Below, piece by piece: positions 37,987-51,405 of a DNA stretch of 64,000 nucleotides. The stretch's first letter is position 1. Each line of letters begins with the position of its first letter. Source of the stretch: Echinococcus granulosus. Taxonomy: Eukaryota > Platyhelminthes > Cestoda > Cyclophyllidea > Taeniidae. The stretch spans positions 572,360-636,359 of the forward strand of contig NW_020170384.1 in the NCBI RefSeq assembly GCF_000524195.1, read 5' to 3'. Below the pieces are notes generated by a model. The model did no database searches. It saw only the letters and a program-made list of their open reading frames with translations, and was not told where the DNA came from. The position numbers and the translations under genes are program-made.

Positions 37987-39184
37987 CAAAGGCTGGAATA
38001 CTAGGTTTCACCAAATTCCTACTTTTTACAATAAATCTGTTCGACATTTGCGTTTAGATGGAAAAGGGAAGAGTAATGTTTGACAGTATGAAGGAAGCCG
38101 ACCTCCAAAATATGGTTGTGCGACATAATGAACGTAGGGGCTTATACACGTACACTTTTAAAAGCTGTGAAAATAGGATAAAGGTCGATTTTGAATGACT
38201 GGTTGTGGCGACAGTGGTGTAGTGGGTTGTGTGTCACGTGATTTTAGGTGATTTTGAGACATGCTTATTTTGGCAATAATTTGTAACGCCGCCCCGCAAT
38301 TTACTGCAGTAATATGACCTTTTCAAATGAGCGAGCGCATTGTGCCCGGCAAGGTGTATTTCTACTTTATGATCTGCCTGATGAACCATGTTAGTAGTAC
38401 TTTGGCCTTCCTATATGCCAGTACTAAATATTCCTTGAAATTCCCTTGGGCTGTTAACGGCGCAGAATGCTACACTACCACTATGTGGTCATTCGAAATA
38501 AACATTAAAATTGGCCTTAAATTAAGAAGGATCAAATAGTTAAGAAACCACAAGGTACATCATGTTTTTTTTTTCATTTGTTAACATTTTCAAAGACTGT
38601 GGCTAATGGCACGATTAAATATAACGGTAAAGCAATTGGGGTTTCGAGTTTTCTTTAATATTTCCCCAAAAAACACTGGCCATCTAATCCTGCTTTGAAA
38701 TAGTACTTCACGTAAAAAATTATGCCTTGCTTTGCCTTAGGGCAATCCAATTTGCGATCTTTCAAGTGATTTGATGCAGACCATTTCGCCTGAATTGTAG
38801 AATTACTTAGTGACCACACCAATCCAATGATAGCCATCGAATTGGTAGGAGATGAAAATATTAACTTAAAAGTCTGAAAGATGCATCCAAAACTGCAGAC
38901 CTTATATCACTGGACTACAACGCTCAGTGTTACATTAAACGGATGAAGTAGAACACTTCTCAGAGAAAATACGGGATTAATTTAAAGAATCTAAAGTACC
39001 ATTGACATTGTTTCGGTTACCACTATCTTACATTTTGAAACAATTTTTGACTAGAGAAACGGTTTGATGCCAATGGTATCTGTCCTAATAAGAGCCGTAT
39101 CAAGAGAATGTAAGGTTCCTGATAGTTGTGTCTGGTTCCAGGATAAAACAAATTTTAGTTGGTAAAAAATAAAATTCAGGAAAA

Positions 39185-39468
39185 TTAGTTTGTAGCTGCA
39201 TTATCACGAAGAGAGTATAAGCGTGATTGTCTAAAGGCAATTCGGTTGAGGAAGATCCTTAGTTTTTCTACATCAATTAATGACTTCATTTGACTCGCGT
39301 TAACTTCACAGGACCGAACTGCAGCGAGGGATTTTTTAACATCTACTGCGCCTCGGCTAATTGCTCATATAATGCTTCAAAGTAACAATCACCTCACATG
39401 GGATGAGATGGAGGGAGCAAAAGTTAACATCTATGAGAACATGGAATAAGTTGCACTCACGAAGGCAT
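39185..39468 (-). CDS. Degenerate EF-hand family gene with intact promoter, exon 1 and phase
   Basis: Minus strand. Exon 1 is ATGCCTTC with donor GTGAGT (39461-39468), identical to the coding exon 1 of the 33.2-kb gene. A TATA box lies 38-44 bp upstream. An acceptor AATTAG opens exon 2 at 39356 in the right phase, giving MPSRGAVDVKKSLAAV, then CEVNASQMKSLID and VEKLRIFL, ending with a 20-residue novel tail and TAA at 39185-39187; 59 aa in all. Aligned with paralogues, GAVDVKKSLAAV corresponds to [12 protein letters not shown], but the first half of EF-hand 1 is outside the exon and the second loop is deleted, so no calcium site remains. The acceptor is pyrimidine-poor. Either a gene that has shed calcium binding or a pseudogene whose frame happens to survive. 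Confidence 0.45.
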
Positions 39469-39505
39469 ACTTATGGGTATTATCTGGTTTAATCAAATGC
39501 CACGC

Positions 39506-39512
39506 TTTATAT
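39506..39512 (-). promoter_or_regulatory. TATA box of the degenerate 39.2-kb gene
   Basis: ATATAAA on the minus strand, 38-44 bp before the ATG at 39468, in the usual position for this family. Confidence 0.5.
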
Positions 39513-40192
39513 CTAGCCCGATAGAGATTACCAAAAGTAGCTAACAGTCATATTTCACCACCAATACTGGCACATTCCATGGCATGTGCAGCCTTGAGAC
39601 GTTACTCTGAGCCCCTCGCGGATCGACTGATGCCGAGTTTTGAATGGCCCATTCAACATCCTGTGATGTTGTAGCATCCCCTACTGCTACTTTTGCATTT
39701 GACATTAAAGGAGATTTTTTTCTTTGGGTATGAGACACCGTGAGAAACATTTTGGAAAACAAAAGGTTGATTTTTACTTTTCATCATTCATGGCATTTGT
39801 AAAAAAGGCCGCAGTTGGCGCAGGTATTTATTTAAATTTACCAATTAAGATACTGAATCAACCGAATTTCACTGCAAATACATAATTTTAAAGTGAAAAT
39901 CCGAGCTGATTTTGTAAGTTGACCTGTCGGTTATGCCTTATGGATGCTCAGTGGGTTGTGCGTCGTGAGCAGCAATGTCCGCAGATTTCCTTCTCAACTT
40001 ACATATGACATTTGGCATTGTGTTCCTCGAAATTGGTTTGGGAAATAAGCCCCTTTTTAGGGTCAACCTTATCTCAAAATAAAGCAAACTTTCTGTTGTA
40101 AGTAGATTTTCAAAACTTTGGGACATTTAAGGGCTAATACTAGCAAAAAATCACGACTTTTCCAACGTCAGATCTTTCATCACCTTTTCCTA

Positions 40193-40298
40193 CTATCCTT
40201 CATCAATTCCAGGGTCTTGATATAAGCCTAGAAGTTCTTTTGTATAAACAGTGTCTGAGTGTTGCCTGCCTGCCTCATTAATTAGTTCTTGCATAACG
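40193..40298 (-). pseudogene. EF-hand pseudogene, first half only
   Basis: Minus strand. Acceptor TTTCTGCTCAAG opens the exon in the conserved phase. The 23 residues to the LL of the exit helix align without a gap to the 33.2-kb gene: VMQELINEAGRQ, then HSDTVYTKELLGL and GIDEG. Two adjacent stops (TAG TAG, the first at 40193-40195) follow where the second EF-hand should begin, and that half is unrecognisable. Loop 1 has lost its calcium ligands (GRQHSDTVYTKE). No 8-nt first exon was found within about 1 kb upstream. Confidence 0.6.
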
Positions 40299-43200
40299 CT
40301 TGAGCAGAAATTAATTTTTTCTCATTTCTTGGTTCTTTATCTTCAAAAATGAGCCTATTTCTCTAACTTTTGGTCTCATCCCCAAAGTAACTAAAATTAT
40401 GAGACCTTACAAGGGGATGGAAAATGTTTGACAAAATTTTGGTTTAATCTACTTCCTAAATCACAGATGCTGATTCCTTAGTCATTCCAAGGAAAGTGTT
40501 TGAATAATTTTGCTTTCTAGTCTCTTAGCTAGAGTTTTGCCTTTCTTACGAGAGCACATCATCTGGTAAACTTATTAACAAATTGTTTGCCACGGTGCCT
40601 TAAGAGTTCCTTGTAGATTTCAAAACTGGGATTTATAAAATTAGGCACAATTCGCATTAACAGCTACAAGTGTGTGGATCGGAAAAACCTGCATTTATGG
40701 TTGATTTCGCTAACCACATGAATGTCATCCCACTGACATATTCTACGGCTGATACTTTATAAAGCTGTCAATCCACCAACTAAAACGCGAGTAAAAGTTC
40801 CCTGGATTACATGGTATTCTTATTTTTTAATTTTGTATTCCTCTCAATGCTCCCTTCTTTCAACCCAAAAGTCGTGCCTCTTTTGTGTGCAATAGTTCTG
40901 CCTGAAAAAAAGCTTAAGGAAATGAAAGTGCGCTCCTGTTATGCTTGACAAAGTAATCAGACTCAACTACTTCTGATTAGTTGAGAGGCAAACTTCCTTA
41001 CAAAAAACCTGACACGTACTTTACTTAGAGAATGTCAGTAGCACTTGATTTTACCAGGCCTTTTGGTGTTAGGGTGATCTTAGGGCAGGAGGTTGGCTTA
41101 CCTCTGTAAGCCATGGACATATAAACCAATGTAATTTTGAGTTCATCTTCTTTCAATTCAATACCACTCGACGCTTCTGAATGGGCACCCAAAACAAACC
41201 TGCAGTCATATCCTCCTACTCCATACCTGTCAAGTCAACTTAATAAGTTTAGGGCCTACCGCGGCAAGATTTCACATTGGAAAACCAATGCAATATAGTA
41301 CTGTTGTCAATAAAAAATTGCCTACTGAAACGTACGGCAAGCAAGCAAGGTAAAGTCTCAGTTTCTAGGCCAAAGGGACCCATTTTGCTTTTTCAATGAG
41401 CTATTCTCAAAATGTCGACCACACTGCATCATTTTACTTATGATAAGTGTAAACTCGTACGTTTGGGTTAATCCAAACAGATTTGCAATTGAAAATGCAT
41501 TAGAAAATTTATGCCATTTGCGCATTTTCTTTCCAATTTCCTCAAGTTTTAAATCCGTCAACAAGAAATTAATGCACTACGAGGAGTTAAAAGCCAGCGG
41601 TGTCTTGAAAACCCATGATCCATTTGGTTTCCTCGATGAGTAGCAATAGTACTGATATTTTTAAATGCATTTATTTAAAATGACTTAAATAAGCTTAATT
41701 AAGTTGTTTTAGGGGAGCTTATCTTCCGGTTAGGGTAATTCATGACTTAATGAACTATCAACTTTGCTCGTAGCTGCAAATCACTTCTAAATATCTGGAA
41801 TGGAACAACTTTTTAATCCCCTGAATTCACACACATAGATTAATTATGAGTAACAAATTCTAATCAACTTATATTTTTCTAGAAGAAGTCAGACGTATTG
41901 CAAGAAAACTGTTAAAACAGTCACCTATAAATCTAAGCCGTTTCATTCAAATGCAGTTGTAAGGTTTCCCTTTCAGTGGAGAGATAGGAGTGGAGCGTGG
42001 CAAGAAGTAGGAATAGGCAACACCTACCGCTGCAGGCCCACGCAGAACGCCCTGAAGGTTTTGGTGATTTTACTGGAAAAGACCAATGAGTAATGTTCCC
42101 TCTGTGAAAGTTTATTAATAGACTCTCTGCCTAAGCTAATTTTAAGGTCAAAAGAGAAATGCAACCCCCACAGAAAAGATGTGTTTTAATTTAAAAGTCA
42201 ATAAAATGTCACAAGGCAAGCCCAAAATCTACCCGTCTAGGAGCTTACCTGCTTTAAGAATGAATTAACATATGCTCGAGTCTGGTTGTGATCCGACTTT
42301 TATATTCACCAGCATTCTGTAGACGAGAAGAGCAGCTTTTACATTGACCACAATGGCTATGGGCGTATTGTGCAGAGCGAAAAAAAAATTCAACTTGTAT
42401 GAACCGGCTAAAAGCGGCTCTTGAAAGGTTTCTGTTCGCTGAGCCTCATAAAGGTCATATCATATGGGATTGGTTTGCTATCGTATAGCTTTTAACCATG
42501 TAAGATGTTTCATATTTCCTTATCATCCATTAAATGTAGTTCATTACAATCTATTTTTTATAGCTAGGATATATTTCCAACTTTTGCATTCGCTTAATCA
42601 TATGTCCTGGTTTCCCTTAAGACTGTCTTACTAAAATTATTCTATTAAACTATTCCATGAACATGCGTTCTTCCCCTGGAATACCCCATTAAGTTCCTTC
42701 TCATTCAACCCTGTAAGTGCATGAATGTAAGCCCTAATGTTACAAGCACCAATAATTTACATTCCATATTGCATTAGATTGGGAATTTGGACTTTGTGTT
42801 TGTTGAAATGTAAAGGCACCATGGATTGGAAAAATACGTTCCCTCAAGCTCAAACTTGATGAAACTACTTATTTTGTCCAATCTATCAGAACTCCTAAGA
42901 TGCATAATTTCAGTAATGCTAGTGGAAAATTTGTGAATAGTTTCTTGTAATGGCAGTTCTGCCAATCATCACAACTAGGTGCTGCTTGTTTTTACTATCG
43001 ATGGCGTTATGACACCCACGCATTGCTCACTTCATAATAGGCTTGAACCCACGGCTAATTATTTGTTCTTCTCTCCTGCTTAAGTTCATCCCCCATTTTT
43101 AACTTAATATCAAGTAATGGAACCTTATAGTACACTAATCTACCACTTAAGCATCAAAAGTAGCATTAAAGGGCTTTTGCGGTTGTATAACAATGACGCT

Positions 43201-44591
43201 TGGTTCCCTTATAACCACCTGATTATTGTCCATATTTTAGATGTAGATTGGTGATAATAAATAACACTCAGTAATTTTGGCTTGGATCTTCATTAACTCC
43301 TAAAATATGTCATATTTTCTACTCCACCCTATAAATAGTCGGTTAGATTATGCCATGATGCCAGTGAACTGCCGCCTAAGGACAATTCGCTTGAGCATCA
43401 GATTTTCGAAACAAACTCTTTCAAATATGCTTCCGAAAATTTCGAATATCCCGTAGAAATTGCGGTGACCTTTGCGTGTTATGTGTGGTTAAATTTGAGT
43501 TGGGTAAGAGTTGTAGTTCGTTGTCGCAGTTATACTAGATTCACCTAGCACCTAGCACCATCTATAGCAAAACAGGATTAATTATTTTCGAAATAATTGG
43601 TTTGGAACGAGATACAGAAAATACCCATTTGTATTGCCTATTACATAATTCTCATGTATTACTACTTGACAAAAGTGAGATATGGAAACTGGCAGCCATA
43701 TAATTTTCATACAACCTGCAACCCACTCCACAGGCCTTTCAGCTCATCCTCTTTCACTGCGCTTTCAACTATGCAATCTTTGATTTCACAAGAATCACTT
43801 GATGACCTATGGTTGAGTTTAAATAAACAGTGAAGACAAACCAAAAGAAGGGAATTATCAACCATCTCCTGGCATAGCCTGAAATCGGAATATCTCTGGT
43901 CTCAATTTCATCGTTAATTTAACATTACTTTACTTTTTAGTCTTGCCATATGCTAATAGTAAAGGCGCATGCTCCGCTATTGCCTATTTTGGGGATAATT
44001 TGTCTTACTTAATCACCTGCTTCGTAATTTAGCTCCGTAACACTTTTTTGAAGGGCAAACTAAGATTACAGAATAAAGCAAAGTGCAAATAACATGAAAA
44101 CAATCCAATCTCTTAAAATTACATCTAGTAAATTGCATGTTTTTGCGTTGTGAGGAGCCAAGATCCCTGTTAAATAGCAATGCCGTCTGCTCGTTGACAT
44201 TGGCCCTTATCAAGAGAATAATACAAAACATCATTGAGTCCGAGGCACCCATCACCTAGCTTTAGCACTTTCCCACGTCTCGACAATTTATTAAAAATAG
44301 AGAAATCGTCATTAAGTGTTTTTGAGAATTTTCAAGTTTCCTGAAATGGTCACTTCACTGCGAAAACAGAACTAGATGGGGTTCCCTTGCCCCATCACAT
44401 TTGACACTTCAAAATACCTTTGAGTTTTTTATGAGATCTAATAATATACTGGTTTAAGCATGATAATATAGTCCGGTGCCTAAGAGCTAGAAAAGGCTCG
44501 CATTCATGTGAAGAACTATGATTGCCAGGTCCTTTGTGATTGGCTGATTGCAGAGCATGCGGCTGTCACCACACCCACGCATGTGTGGGCC
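40299..44591. other. No gene recognised
   Basis: AT-rich intergenic sequence with short open frames on both strands. A minus-strand frame at 42774-42965 (LRSSDRLDKISSFIK) faintly recalls the EF-hand family but needs several gaps. No repeats or RNA genes were recognised. Confidence 0.4.
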
Positions 44592-44599
44592 TATAAATT
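44592..44599 (+). promoter_or_regulatory. TATA box of the 44.6-kb EF-hand gene
   Basis: TATAAATT, about 50 bp before the ATG at 44646. Upstream lie an inverted CCAAT (gATTGGct, about 44538-44543) and a CACCC/CACGC cluster (ccacacccacgc, about 44569-44580), the same set of elements seen at several family promoters. Confidence 0.65.
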
Positions 44600-44645
44600 G
44601 ACCTTGGGTTTGCCCTCCTCCTCACTATTCCATCCGAGCCTCAAG

Positions 44646-45315
44646 ATGCCAACGTAAGTAGTCATAGCGGATAAATATATTTGTGATGCTGAATAAAAGT
44701 CGCTACTATTTAAGTAGTTTCACTTTATTTGTAAATGAAACTTATATTGTGTTTTTTTTCGGTGTCTTATTTTTTGAAGGTCAACCTTTCCATTGATAGA
44801 CGGATGTTTGGATTACTTTATACAGCTGATTCATGATTATGCTATGGATAGGTACACTGATGCAATGAGCATTTGGAATTTTGTGCGCCACTTTGGGAAT
44901 TTGTGACTAATTTGCTGCACCTTATAACCTCTGGAAGCCCGTACTTTAATATGGAACATAACTAAAATTTCATTCAAATAAATCGGCAAGGCTTAATGGC
45001 ATGGCCGTGTAAGTGAAATGGTAATTGAATGATAACAGATGTATTACGTTCAATTCAAACAGACACCGTCTACCTACTGCATGCATTGTGTTTTACCTAT
45101 TTAGGGGAACCGAGGTACGAACATTTCTTCAAAGCCTTGATTTGGATCGGAAGAACGCCGTCTCTGCAGAGGATCTGCTTCGGGTCTTGCAGGATAATGT
45201 GGAGGGCGTTACCCTGGAGGACATGCGAATCTTTATAAAGTCGATCACGGGGAAACCGGACGCCTTGCTCACTGAAAATGACCTGCATGTATTCCTCGAG
45301 GAGATGGGATTCTAG
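44646..45315 (+). CDS. EF-hand family protein with degenerate calcium sites, 72 aa
   Basis: Two exons: 44646-44653 (ATGCCAAC, donor GTAAGT) and 45105-45315 (acceptor TTTTACCTATTTAG, stop TAG), with a 451-bp phase-2 intron, the longest among the clear members. The protein begins MPTGTEVRTFLQSL. Site 1 (residues 15-26, DLDRKNAVSAED) has Asn instead of Gly at position 6, Lys at 5 and Asp at 12. Site 2 (51-62, TGKPDALLTEND) lacks the first Asp and Gly6. Neither loop should bind Ca2+ with normal affinity, yet helix spacing, promoter and polyadenylation signal are intact and the frame is clean. It may act as a Ca2+-independent partner or have a new role; this is inference. The C-terminus VFLEEMGF keeps the family shape. 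Confidence 0.88.
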
Positions 45316-45450
45316 AATCCCGTGTAATCCACTGAATCTGCAAGCATTTACTGGGATCACATGATCCCTCACTCGTATTCCTCTCCGTCTGACTTTCAGT
45401 CCACTTTCCGCTCGGCCCTCAGTCACTTTTTTACTGACCTCACACTTTGT

Positions 45451-45456
45451 AATAAA
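45451..45456 (+). terminator. Polyadenylation signal of the 44.6-kb gene
   Basis: AATAAA about 136 bp after the stop at 45313-45315, followed by a T/A-rich stretch; the first such signal downstream. Confidence 0.6.
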
Positions 45457-48400
45457 ATAATTTAATTGCATGATCTCACTGATGGCAAGGTGCTTTCACT
45501 AACGACGTTCGTAACCGTTAATCTAAAAAAAAACCTGTAATAAAGTGTCCTAGCGACAGCTTTTTGATCATCTACAGGTGGCAGCGTTAGAGGATAGTCG
45601 ATGCCATGGCATAGGTTGCGAATTGTCCTGCCGCCTTCTAATTCCTCTAATGAGTACAACAGTTTTTTTGTTCAATTTCTTTGGTAGCTATGACCAGTAA
45701 ACGCAAAATTGAAAGTGCGAAGACACTGAAGGCTCAATTGGTTGGTATGCAAAAAATTGCAGGGTCATTTGTCAATTGAGGTGGATCATCCCACGCACCG
45801 GATAATAGTTGTGAGGCGTGCATTTTGAGAATTAATACACTTTACTCAAAATTCGTTAGCGGGACATCAGCCGAAGTTACTGACAGTTTCACCCGCTTAA
45901 GTGGGAATGTTATTTTGCTTGCAGCGTATGCATTCATTTTCGCCTTAAATTCAGGAAAAACGCAGATGGTTCTACGCAATATGCTGAAAGCCTCAAAACT
46001 AATAACAATAATCCTAACCCTGCTCTTCCACACCACATGAAAGTTCGCTTGAGTAGGAAGTCATTCAATCAAGAAGTGAATGGCAAATCGCCCGATTACA
46101 CATCAGATTGAGGCTTTTATTTTTGCGGCTTTGGGGGAATAGCAAATAGTAGGTATGCCCATTAGTTATTTGAAAAAGAAAATTACTCATTCATATTTAT
46201 ACCCAGGAAGTAGATTGTACGAAAATCACAGCAAAAGAAGAAGAGTGAAAGGTCATCTAACAAAACATCCGTAATAGTAATCATAAGTGCTAACTTTACT
46301 TTTTCATAGTACGATAAGGCAATCATAGTAAGCACAAAATTTGATTTCAAAGCGCTATCTCCCAAATAACAATGGGTTCAGTATTGCAAATGCACACCTT
46401 GACAAAATCTTAAAAAGTGGACTGCATAACTCCTTTGTTTCCTCACGTCACAACGGCTTCAAAAGAGTGAATTATGAGACTCCTTTAGGTAGCATATGAC
46501 GGTATTGTCTGCTTTAAAGTTCCCTGATCTGACATATTTGTTTAAATTTAAGATAATTGATGGAAAGAGGAAGCTTGCCTGTGGCAGTGTAGCTCACAGC
46601 GTCTGAGATGCTTCCTTGCGCGGCCTAATTTGCAGTCGCATCCTTCCTAAACCGAATGCAGCTGTATGGTTCTGGCGATTTTACTAATTTAACGGCACAT
46701 TTGCTATGATTTCTTGAATCTCTTTTCAAATTTTCACTAGCTTTTAATACCAGTGCCACTTCGTACTCCAAAATATTATCAGCATGTTGTTCAATGTTAT
46801 GTGTTTTACAAGGCACGAAATTTTACAAGCCAGACCAGCGAAATAAGATTTATTGTTTTAACCTGAGAACCTGTATTTGTTTGATTCAAAGTTCAACAAC
46901 CTTACTGTTAGTTTAGCTGTCTTTTTAACGCATTATTTGAACTCTACATGGTTTGTTTTTTCTGTGTACAAAGGGGTACATCCTTATTCTGGAGGATCTT
47001 CACGGCACATACCGAATGTAAGTACGCCACCCCCATCGTTCGAGTTTTTCACGACTTCAACCCTCTGCTGTTGGAAGTCATCTGCTCTGCTTGAAATAGT
47101 TTGATTTGTTGGTTTTTTTTTCCGGAAAGTTTCCTTGCACTTTTATCCACTTAAACATAGCTACACTAATTTGAAACCACATTTCATTCCGAATGCGTGG
47201 CACAGCAACCAGGGCCAACCAAGTGCATTTGCGCCCATTCCCCCGCCGCCGTGCGTTGCTTTGAGACAGGGTTGCTTGCACGAGATGGGAAAAACTTATT
47301 TGTACGTTTATTTGGCCCAAATATACAAATACAGCTTAAGTTTTTGCCTCAATTTGTCAATTTATTTCTCTCTCTGATATTGGCACTTCGTCGCACCGGG
47401 TTCAGCAGTTTTAAACGCTTCATTACCACGGGAGTAGCTGTAGAAAGCCAGCCTGACTAGACATTCGGGCGCCGTCGTCTCTAGTCGCGACCGACTTCCA
47501 TTACATCTCTTGCATGCAATTTTCACTTCATCGGGTTTTCACATCTCGGCCCATCTTATATTTTAGGTAACCGAGGTTTCCCAGCGCAAATTTGCTACTT
47601 GTCAGAGCTATAAAAAAGTAGAGAGAAAAGGGGGGACCATGCTTTGCGCCTGCTCTCATTGTGTGGAACGCGCCTTCAAATGCAGATAAATTAACTGTAG
47701 CTTCCTTACTTTTGAAAAGTGTACATTCGAATGCTCCATAAATCCACATCCAGCCCCTGAATTTCTTAAATAATTTACGATGCATTGGTATGAATGATCA
47801 GCCAGCAAGTACTAACCTGTTTCTCACCTCCGCCTGCCGTTTATTTGAAAGTTCATGCATATAAAATGCATGTGACGATTAATTATTTTTGACTCACTTA
47901 AATAAGCGGTTAGAGTTCACATGGAATCAAGGCGGGGGTAGTGTTTTAGCCATTGCTCCGAGTTTAAGCTCACAATTTATGTTACCAAAACCAAGCAATT
48001 TTAGTGGTCTTCTGACATCTCATTACTACTGATAAGTTAATCTACCAATTAAAAACTTGGATTTCAGTTGAAGCTGTCAAGCGGAAGGTTTATGTATTTA
48101 CCGCCTATAGGAACTTGTCGTGAGTCACTGCGCTGTCAGATCGTTTGAATAGAACAGATAAATGGGTATGGGAGAGATTTTCCCAATAAAAATTCTGATT
48201 CCTTTCTGTTTACCACATAAAACGCAAAAAATGTTTTATTTGTAGGCGTAAGGTGATCGTCACTTCAACCTACAATAAACATTTCAGCAGACCAGTAAAG
48301 TTCTCCACATATTTATAGTAAGTACAGTCTGCAGAGGGGAGATGAAAGTAAATCCATTCCCGCTAAACTCATATTTCCACAATCTTGCTTTGTTGGTATC

Positions 48401-51400
48401 GACATTAGAACGTCGGTAAACATCGTTTGCTTTCATTAGGAATCGCAGAAGCGTTGGACTCGTATCAACAAAAAATGACTCAAAATGATCCAGTGAGATG
48501 ACCCCACCGAAAACCTAGTCTTGAAAACAACAATTCAGCTTATTCATTAAAGCCAACTCGCGTTCGAACACACAACATGGACTCTGATACGAATTTTGAG
48601 TGATGAAGTGGCGATAGGAGAAATGTATCTTTCTGGACACTGATTTTGCAAAATTTTTACATGTATGATTTGTAAAAGTAGTTCGTATCTTTTTCATCTC
48701 AACGGCAGCCCAAAAGTGACACCGGAGACAATAGCGTGATCATAACTGTTTTCATAACACTCCCTACATAATTAACAAGCGGAAATTCAAATTAAAACCT
48801 AAGTCCAAATACATTTCTGGTAGCTGTTTTCATTCTCTTATTATTCTTATTTTTCCTCTGTGGAGTAGGTTTTGGTTTAATTTAGTCTCATAAATAGAAA
48901 ATCATCTATATTCCGATAATTTTACTACCCACTCGACTATCTATGCCTTAAAAATGTGCGTTTTCTGTGAGTTCCATAATGCTCAAGAGTCTTTAAACAC
49001 AGTAATTAACACTGCTACAGACACCTAAGTCCTAATAATTTACTGAAGAGTTGCTCCATTAAAGTAATGTGCATTAACCACTCTTATTGGAAGTTAGATA
49101 AAACAGATATTCGGTGAAAAATTTCAGAACCTTATGGATAAGGGCGGATTCCACCAATTTTAACTACCTATAGTTTTATACTGGTCTGATTTCTTCGCTA
49201 TCCCAAAGAAAAGGGAACTTCAATGGGCGACGTTAGGGAGACGTCACATCCAATAAATTTGAAAATATCTCAGCTCACCATTTACTCCCTCCCTCACTAA
49301 TTCTCCATCTCTTCCACTACCACGAGTCAAAGTCCAGGCACAGCGGGTTCACTCGGCGTTTGCAAAGCACTTATCAAGCACCATGCCAAGGAGAACACTA
49401 CCACCGCTGACTTCACTCTCAGCTACTGCTCATCGGCACAGTTCCTTGAGTTTCAATGTCTGTTTAAACCCCGTTCTACTGCATATTCCCTCTTGGACCT
49501 ACTCTAAAGAAAGTTTCTGATGCTTTTAGTGGAAAAAATATGTAATTTTAGCGAATCTCCTTTCAAATTCAAACCTGGAACACCTCACAGAGTAGCACTG
49601 TTAAGTCTTGGATTCATGGGATAAATAAAAGCAAAGGAAGCAGCGACCGTTCTCATTGTAACAAATAGTTTGTAAGAACATAACTTTGAAACATAATCAG
49701 GCAATTATACCTAAATTTGAAAAGAACGCTCTCGATGAAAATCGTTACAATCTGAGATGCTGTCACCTTTCATGAATTCAGTATAAATGATCAGATTCTG
49801 ATGAATCTTAGTCTCGAGCTTAAAGGTGCACCTGTTTCTTTCCTAACGGCAACAGAATCGCACTGGGAAAGACGCAAAGATAACTACAAACAACTTTGTC
49901 ACGGTTCATGCATCGTATCAACTAAAACCTTTGAAGTAAGCCAGGTTATCAGTTAGCTTTGACATTAGTCACTATACGTGGTCTTTGTTCTCTGTTTACG
50001 TAGTGCGAGTTCTTAGACAATTCCTCTGGTTAAGCATACAGTACCACTCCCTAGTCATACGCCATCCTACCCAATTTCACCAATACACATGTCACGCGAC
50101 CTGGAAATCCTTTTTGCCCTTTTTCGGTCCATTCGTATTAGATGAATTATTATATTGTAACACCCTTCTCCTTCTTTATTTAAAAATACATCAGCCATTT
50201 CGGCTTACGCTTACTTATGTTATAGTCAGAAGAGTTTGTAATCCCATGGAATGATATCGGTTTGATTAGGAGATGCCAGTTGTTCCAGACTGTTTCGCTA
50301 TGTGGAACCACGTTGGAGACGTTCTGTGTTATCTTCTTCCTACACCCTTCTATCTTGCAACGGTATTAAAATTCGTCTGCCTGGTTTGGTGGTTTTTTCA
50401 CTCACTTCTAACCGGTGCTTTAAAATCACGTGTAAACTTCTTAAATGCTCAAAAGAGTTCCTACTTGATAAATAAGGATGACTGTACAGTTCCGCACCCT
50501 AAAAAAAGCCAAAAATCCTTTCATAATAAAAGTCGTCCTCTTATTGGAAGTTATTAGTTGATATCGGAATTAACTAGTGCCATACTGCTCAACATCAAGC
50601 ACACACGATCGCCTTCAATTCATCCACTTTAAATGTGCCGGACTTTGTGCCTGGTACGAAGCATTTGGTGATAAACTATTTACTGTTTCAGAATCTCAGC
50701 TGGATAAATGATATTCTAAAAAGTTATTTTATAATAGCCCTCACTTTGCCTAAACGTTACAATAGATTAAATCTTCAAATATAGGCATGTTTTAGACACG
50801 TGGAAAAAGAATATCAGTTTATTGCTAATTATTTGATACTTCCAAATTCACAATCCCACCCAATCATGATAGTACCAGAAATTAACTGACTTTGATTCAA
50901 TTTGGATATTTGCGAAGCTCAAATGCACAGCAGACCACCAAATTAACTCTACAGTTAGTAGCTTCAAACTCCACATTAAACTCCAAATCATGGTCCATTT
51001 GCGCAAGATTCTTACTGTATTTATCTACAGGGCTCTGAACCTTGAATGCGCCCGACGCTTCCCAACCCGTCCAACACTAGCACGGTAGCCCCCCGCACCT
51101 GCCTGCGAAGAGGACTCTCCAAACCAGTGGAAGAATGACAGCCCCCCAGCTTTGTTCCATCAAAGGCTGCAGGCGGAGTCTCTCTACCATGAAGTCCCAT
51201 GGCGCTAATCAGTACATTTATGAAGTTAAATACAAGAACCGAGAACAGGAATCAAAAAAGCGCTGCGACGCACCCAAGCACCAAACGGTAAGGTATTAGG
51301 TTCGGTCCGAGGGCTATCATTAGCTGAAACCCGCCGGACCCTGGAAAAAAGCGTGATGATAAAAATGGTGTATTCCGAAAGGTTCTCGCGCCCTACATGA

Positions 51401-51405
51401 CATAT
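45457..51405. other. Long stretch without a confident gene
   Basis: Mostly AT-rich. One small exon-like block at 46972-47015 has a T-rich tract before the AG and a strong donor (GTAAGT), but neither neighbouring exons nor a domain could be joined. Short ATG frames at 49382-49519 (45 codons) and 50273-50557 (94 codons, hydrophobic middle) have no support beyond being open. Confidence 0.4.

Noticed and set aside
42774..42965. Minus-strand frame LRSSDRLDKISSFIK as an EF-hand relic
   Set aside because: Requires at least three gaps and lacks both loops.
46972..47015. Short exon-like block with strong donor and following Pro-rich frames
   Set aside because: No partner exon or known domain could be linked; an isolated 44-nt match to splice signals is expected by chance in 64 kb.
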